Shown piece after piece: positions 58,835 to 64,000 of a stretch of DNA of 64,000 nucleotides (positions are counted from its first letter, which is position 1; every line of letters begins with the position of its first letter). The position numbers and the translations under genes were made by a program. Source of the stretch: Amblyomma americanum. Lineage: Eukaryota; Arthropoda; Arachnida; Ixodida; Ixodidae. Under the pieces are notes generated by a model. That model was not told the origin of the DNA. It did no database searches and worked only from the letters and a program-made list of their open reading frames with translations. The DNA lies in NCBI RefSeq assembly GCF_052857255.1, contig NC_135505.1, positions 43,168,520 to 43,232,519 on the forward strand. The letters are read 5' to 3'.

Positions 58835-60646
58835 TGGACATGGACCTCACGATGAGGATAAGCCTGAAAAATCTATCCCGGTGATTACGACCCGGAATAT
58901 ACACTATGTGGCGAAATAGCTACCCACGATCACATATTGTGCAACTGTAAAGAGGCGCCGCTACCGAGATCTCTAATACAAGTTCATACTCTCGAGCAAA
59001 GGGAGGTCGTGTTGGTTTTTGCAGATTGACACAACAACGCGCTGACACAATTTAGCAGTACATATAGATAACAATAAAACGTTGTAAGTGCAGGGCACAT
59101 GTAAGCGTCCAGTGCATGCCAGAAGTAAGGCAGCGAGATATTTTAGGGTTGAACTCATAACTCCCCTGGTTTTGTCTCAAGTATTAGCTGAAACAACTCA
59201 CACATACGTACACCGCACACCCACAACAGTATAAGCATCTAGCCTCTCGCCCAATGGTACCTCAAGGGCAAGGTCGATATCCTAAATACTAGCAGCCTGC
59301 ACAAGAAAAGCGAATGCAAAAGAACATGCTTATGCGCTTTCATTTGGATTGTTTGTTAAAAAAAAAACAAAGGAAAGAAGCGTAACATCCTAGCCCGTAG
59401 CTCTGTGAAAGTTAGATAGGTAGTGGTAGTTTTACTAAAATGATAGTGAAATGGAAGGAAAAGATTTTTGATAGCCCCGGCATCTGCCATCGATACTCAA
59501 GCACTTGAGCGGCGGCAGGGGAAATAAAGGATAGCAGGCAGAATGGAGAAATTAAATGAAAGAGGTGAGGGGACAGGAAGAGAAGAATGGGGGAGAAGTA
59601 ATATATACAAACTTTTTACGCAATAAGAAATGTGTCCAGGCTGTGCGCGTGATAAGTTCATTTTAGAGAAATTAAAACACACGCGCACAGCACTGTGTTG
59701 GCAACGTTGGAGTGGGGCGTCCAGTTATTAATCGTTCAAGGTAGAACTCGCGGAGCGTTCGGTCACTGCGTGTAACTACCTGACGGAGAACAGACGGGAC
59801 GTCAAGCCCGTGTGTTCGAGGAATGCACAGAGGCTCACCAAAGTTCGCTCACGAGAGCGCGCACTGCACTGCGGCCACAGTAGCGCCTTTATAGAGTCTG
59901 GTAGTATGCCCTGTGCTCTATAGGCGGCAAGCATATCGCGACACGCATCGGCGAACGCGGCACAGTGAAGGGGCAGGTGTTCTAGTGTTTCCACTGCACC
60001 GCATTCGTCACACATATCACGCGTCGCGATTCCGTGACACTCCCGTCGTTCCCCGGGCCACACGCAGCCAATGCGCGCGCGGAGGATCATTACACAGTGT
60101 GACCGTGTAATTGCGCGACAGCCGGTGATACTGTCGATGCGCTCATCTCCTCCGATGCGTGGGTCGGGGTGATGCTTTCGGAGATGGTCGTGGATGGCCG
60201 CACGCACGTCCTCCAGCGCAAGGGGCAGATCGCTGGCAGGTAGTTGGTGTGCAGCGGTAGTGAGGTCATCACCTTCTTCATTGCCGGCGATGCCGCAGTT
60301 ACCGGGCACCTACTGTGCACGCACGGCACATCCCCTCTGCGCGAGGCAATCGACGCGCGAGCGAATTTCCCGCACTAGAGGAGTACCGCGGCCGTTAGAT
60401 TGCAGGCGGCTGAGGGCGGCGCGGGAGTTGCACAGCAGACCACTCATGGGCGGCGGAGGCCCGAATGTGAGCAGCAGGTCCAGCCCGAGCCGAATCCCCA
60501 TCAACTCCGCCGCGGTGGAGGGGCCCAGGAAGGTTGCGTGTTGCTGGCTGTGCAGTCGCAGGGCGGGGATGGTAGCCGCCGCTGCAAGGGAGCAACTGTC
60601 GCGGGCACTGAGTACACGAGGAGATGGTCCTGGAGCTCCTTGTGTA
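58835..60646. repeat. 1812-bp tandem duplication, unit 1
   Basis: The sequence starting tggacatggacctcacgatg recurs exactly 1812 bases later. By eye I count about seven substitutions (for example t/c at 58921/60733, g/a at 59971/61783) and no indels. The junction shares the bases tg or tgga with both flanks. Confidence 0.95.
59776..60504 (-). pseudogene. LINE RNase H and C-terminal zinc domain, unit 1
   Basis: Minus strand. The RNase H part reads AAELMGIRLGLDLL (catalytic glutamate region), NSRAALSRLQSNGRG (asparagine where the third acidic residue should be) and, after a stop at 60310, PGNCGIAGNEEGDDL (last conserved block). It continues 177 codons to a C-terminal zinc motif CDECGAVETLEHLPLHC. 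This is the order seen in I/LOA-group LINEs. The RT is missing in this unit because the duplication starts inside RNase H. Confidence 0.82.
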
Positions 60647-62458
60647 TGGACATGGACCTCACGATGAGGATAAGCCTGAAAAATCTATCCCGGTGATTAC
60701 GACCCGGAATATACACTATGTGGCGAAATAGCCACCCACGATCACATATTGTGCAACTGTAAAGAGGCGCCGCTACCGAGATCTCTAATACAAGTTCATA
60801 CTCTCGAGCAAAGGGAGGTCGTGTTGGTTTTTGCAGATTGACACAACAACGCGCTGACACAATGTAGCAGTACATATAGATAACAATAAAACGTTGTAAG
60901 TGCAGGGCACATGTAAGCGTCCAGTGCATGCCAGAAGTAAGGCAGCGAGATATTTTAGGGTTGAACTCATAACTCCCCTGGTTTTGTCTCAAGTATTAGC
61001 TGAAACAACTCACACATACGTACACCGCACACCCACAACAGTATAAGCATCTAGCCACTCGCCCAATGGTACCTCAAGGGCAAGGTCGATATCCTAAATA
61101 CTAGCAGCCTGCACAAGAAAAGCGAATGCAAAAGAACATGCTTATGCGCTTTCATTTGGATTGTTTGTTAAAAAAAAAACAAAGGAAAGAAGCGTAACAT
61201 CCTAGCCCGTAGCTCTGTGAAAGTTAGATAGGTAGTGGTAGTTTTACTAAAATAATAGTGAAATGGAAGGAAAAGATTTTTGATAGCCCCGGCATCTGCC
61301 ATCGATACTCAAGCACTTGAGCGGCGGCAGGGGAAATAAAGGATAGCAGGCAGAATGGAGAAATTAAATGAAAGAGGTGAGGGGACAGGAAGAGAAGAAT
61401 GGGGGAGAAGTAATATATACAAACTTTTTACGCAATAAGAAATGTGTCCAGGCTGTGCGCGTGATAAGTTCATTTTAGAGAAATTAAAACACACGCGCAC
61501 AGCACTGTGTTGGCAACGTTGGAGTGGGGCGTCCAGTTATTAATCGTTCAAGGTAGAACTCGCGGAGCGTTCGGTCACTGCGTGTAACTACCTGACGGAG
61601 AACAGACGGGACGTCAAGCCCGTGTGTTCGAGGAATGCACAGAGGCTCACCAAAGTTCGCTCACGAGAGCGCGCACTGCACTGCGGCCACAGTAGCGCCT
61701 TTATAGAGTCTGGTAGTATGCCCTGTGCTCTATAGGCGGCAAGCATATCGCGACACGCATCGGCGAACGCGGCACAGTGAAGGAGCAGGTGTTCTAGTGT
61801 TTCCACTGCACCGCATTCGTCACACATATCACGCGTCGCGATTCCGTGACACTCCCGTCGTTCCCCGGGCCACACGCAGCCAATGCGCGCGCGAAGGATC
61901 ATTACACAGTGTGACCGTGTAATTGCGCGACAGCCGGTGATACTGTCGATGCGCTCATCTCCTCCGATGCGTGGGTCGGGGTGATGCTTTCGGAGATGGT
62001 CGTGGATGGCCGCACGCACGTCCTCCAGCGCAAGGGGCAGATCGCTGGCAGGTAGTTGGTGTGCAGCGGTAGTGAGGTCATCACCTTCTTCATTGCCGGC
62101 GATGCCGCAGTTACCGGGCACCTACTGTGCACGCACGGCACATCCCCTCTGCGCGAGGCAATCGACGCGCGAGCGAATTTCCCGCACTAGAGGAGTACCG
62201 CGGCCGTTAGATTGCAGGCGGCTGAGGGCGGCGCGGGAGTTGCACAGCATACCACTCATGGGCGGCGGAGGCCCGAATGTGAGCAGCAGGTCCAGCCCGA
62301 GCCGAATCCCCATCAACTCCGCCGCGGTGGAGGGGCCCAGGAAGGTTGCGTGTTGCTGGCTGTGCAGTCGCAGGGCGGGGATGGTAGCCGCCGCTGCAAG
62401 GGAGCAACTGTCGCGGGCACTGAGTACACGAGGAGATGGTCCTGGAGCTCCTTGTGTA
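60647..62458. repeat. 1812-bp tandem duplication, unit 2
   Basis: The second unit, continuous at 62458 with the upstream part of the same LINE, so this copy has the original context on its right. Confidence 0.95.
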
Positions 62459-62805
62459 TGACGGCTCTGACCTGCTGCTGCACAGCACAGAGGGGTGTGC
62501 TCCGCTTTCCCGCAATGCCGACGATCTCTCGCTGTACCTCCGAAGCAGCAGCCCTGGGCGCGCGGGAGCCGTAGGGGAGTGCGCCTTGTGTCAATTGCTC
62601 ATACTCGAGCAGCGCAGCGCCTATTCGGGAGCGCGGGTGCGAGCGCATACGCTGCAGCAGCGAGCTGCCGTCCGGGGCGCGGTGAGGCCGGTGGATATTA
62701 TTCAGTGTCCTGCGTGCTGCTGGGAGCTCTAGTGGCCACGCTCGTGCGTCGGCCAACGTTGCGGCGCACTGCGAGTTTTTGGGCAGGCCTAGGCACACGC
62801 GCAGA
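61588..62805 (-). pseudogene. LINE RT end, RNase H and zinc domain, unit 2 and beyond
   Basis: Minus strand. From about 62805 the frame reads CLGLPKNSQCAATLADARAW and HRAPDGSSLLQRMRSHPRSR, the region between RT and RNase H in I/LOA-type LINEs. The RNase H pieces (shifted frames, stop at 62122) and the 177-codon C-terminal frame (CDECGAVETLEHLLLHC) match unit 1. The 3' UTR extends to about 61310. It may be the same family as the ORF1/endonuclease piece at 4040-6110. The copy is 5'-truncated and broken. Confidence 0.82.
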
Positions 62806-62812
62806 GGAGAAC

Positions 62813-62920
62813 AGCAGCGATGGCATAGAGGTAGAACATCCGCCTCGCGTGCAAAAGGACCGGGGCTCAAATCCTGGTGCAACGCAATTCTCCACCGGGT
62901 TTCAAAAAAAAAAAAATCCG
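62813..62920 (+). repeat. tRNA-derived SINE head with A-run
   Basis: The A-box-like gatggcatagaggtagaac is followed by a ccgcctcgcgtgc arm and the B-box-like gggctcaaatcctgg, then an A-run at 62906-62918. It does not fold as a complete tRNA with a proper acceptor stem. Confidence 0.6.
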
Positions 62921-63104
62921 CGTGTCGATGGAATTGCATAACCAGACCTGGAGTGCGGCCTGATCTCGGTGACCAGAACCGACAACGCACTCTCTCACCA
63001 GAGCAGGATTTGGCCACCCTGGTGTAGTACTTGGCCAAAACCTTCTATGATCAAGCCAATTAACCCTCGGCCCTCAGTGCCCAGCGGCTGCGGTCAGACC
63101 ACCG

Positions 63105-63190
63105 CAGTCGTGGTCTTGTGGCTTGGGCGTCCGCCTCGGCTGCGGAAGGTGGTTGGTTCGAAACCCACCGCCGGCTACCCACCGGCAAAA
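63105..63190 (+). repeat. tRNA-like segment before the RTE element
   Basis: The stretch gtccgcctcggctgcggaag followed by the B-box-like ggttcgaaacccaccgcc resembles the anticodon to T-arm part of a tRNA. The A-box half is incomplete. It may be a SINE remnant or part of the RTE 5' region. Confidence 0.4.
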
Positions 63191-63399
63191 TTGGGCACAA
63201 GCGTCCCCCGGCTCGGCGCCCGGCTTCCCCAGGGGTGTGTGCTTGAAAGAGGCTCCGCAAACCCCGCTGCACCCCACGGGCGGCAAAACCAGTTTCGAAC
63301 ACTCAGCGTGCAAAGGTGGTTCATGATTCCGATGAGACAATGAAGATGATCTTGGTGTTCGATGAAATGAGCTCGCTTTAGGGAGTTCAGCAGATGAGA

Positions 63400-64000
63400 A
63401 TGTGCTCGAAGAAGTTCAGCACGGCGGCGGTCAGACATGTGACGCAGCGGACGGTGCTAAGAATCTCTGGCTCCGGACAGGCTGCCATTGGAATCTGAAC
63501 CGGGCAACGTTTAACGCTAGAACTATATCTAGTGAGGCTAGCCTAGCAGTGCTGTTCGAGGAACTAGCGGGAATTAAATGGGATGTGATAGGGCTTAGCG
63601 AAGTTAGGAGGAAAGGTGAGGTGTATACAGTACTAAAGGACGGACACATACTGTGCTATTGCGGATTAGAGGACAGACGAGAACTAGGTGTGGGATTCCT
63701 CATTAATAAGGATATAGCTGGCAACGCAGAGGAGCTCTACAGTATTAACGAGAGGGTAGCAGCTATAGTAATTAGGCTGAATAGGAGGTACAAGCTGAAA
63801 GTGGTGCAGGCCTAAGCACCCACATCCAGCCATGATGACCAGGCCGTTTAAAGTTTCTATGAGGACGCAGAATCGGCAATGAATAAAGTAAAATCGCAGA
63901 ACACTGTACTGATGGGCGACTTCAAAGCGAATGTGGGCAATGCGAAGCAGGCTGACGACCACGCGGTAGGCGACTATGGGATAGGCTCTAGAAATAGCAG
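63400..64000 (+). pseudogene. RTE-type LINE endonuclease, continues past the window
   Basis: The frame 63402-63815 carries the APE-type endonuclease start: NRATFNARTISSEASLAVLF, KWDVIGLSEVRRKGE (catalytic glutamate) and ELGVGFLINKDIAGN. A stop (taa) at about 63813 replaces the expected tyrosine before APTSSHDDQAV; a second stop follows. The GDF motif reads MGDFKANVG where N is expected after F. RT should lie to the right of 64000. Inactive 5' part. Confidence 0.85.

Noticed and set aside
62813..62920. Functional tRNA gene
   Set aside because: Mismatched stems and an adjacent A-run point to a SINE head.
1..64000. CRISPR array, bacterial operon or phage island
   Set aside because: No regularly spaced short repeats with unique spacers, no Shine-Dalgarno-led gene strings, and clear eukaryotic introns and retrotransposons throughout.

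Overview
This window looks like a piece of a large, repeat-rich arthropod nuclear genome, most probably a hard tick. The evidence is the density of non-LTR retrotransposons (I/LOA-like, CR1/L2-like and RTE-like), tRNA-derived SINEs with the head and body typical of ixodid repeats, two Ty3/Gypsy elements, a P-element-superfamily transposase with short introns, and one split host gene with GT-AG introns. There are no prokaryotic operons, no CRISPR array and no intact rRNA or tRNA gene. The species call is inference; the repeat content is read directly.

Host gene (about 6.8 to 34.7 kb, minus strand). Short exons with matching splice phases encode a protein that reads like the N-terminal lobe of an M13 metallopeptidase (neprilysin-like). 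Four exons (20168-20292, 12631-12708, 7424-7554, 6773-6876) join in phase without a stop. Two more (23027-23246 and 22480-22549) join each other in phase but need one unseen exon to reach 20292. A possible seventh lies at 34615-34706. The catalytic C-terminal part (HExxH) is not in the window, and no exon was found between position 1 and 6773. The introns are loaded with transposons, including a complete but dead Ty3 element antisense to the gene (14338-19413).

Left flank (1-6.1 kb): a SINE fused to a CR1-like LINE (plus), then the 5' half of an I/LOA-like LINE (minus) that stops at a hairpin with templated flanks. Centre (24.7-34 kb): SINE copies, an old GGA-rich tandem repeat, a Ty3 element with an internal deletion, and a LINE 3' fragment.

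Right half: a tandem duplication of about 4.5 kb (35060-39604 and 39610-43886) whose right breakpoint lies inside the RT gene of a nearly complete CR1/L2-like LINE (42890-46261, minus); an RTE 3' end (46608-47391); a decayed P-element transposase (47505-49660, minus); an RTE copy split by a CR1-like LINE (49786-52480); a 307-bp satellite array (52745-55130) interrupted by a 952-bp inverted-repeat element; a decayed THAP-domain exon (56633-56795, minus); an 1812-bp tandem duplication of an RNase H-bearing LINE 3' half (58835-62458); two tRNA-like heads; and an RTE endonuclease running off the end.

The least expected observation is a pair of near-perfect palindromic elements (39347-39495 and 53433-54384). 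They differ in size but share a core motif, a similar short 3' tail and a 12-bp target-site duplication. One has an empty site preserved in the neighbouring duplicate.
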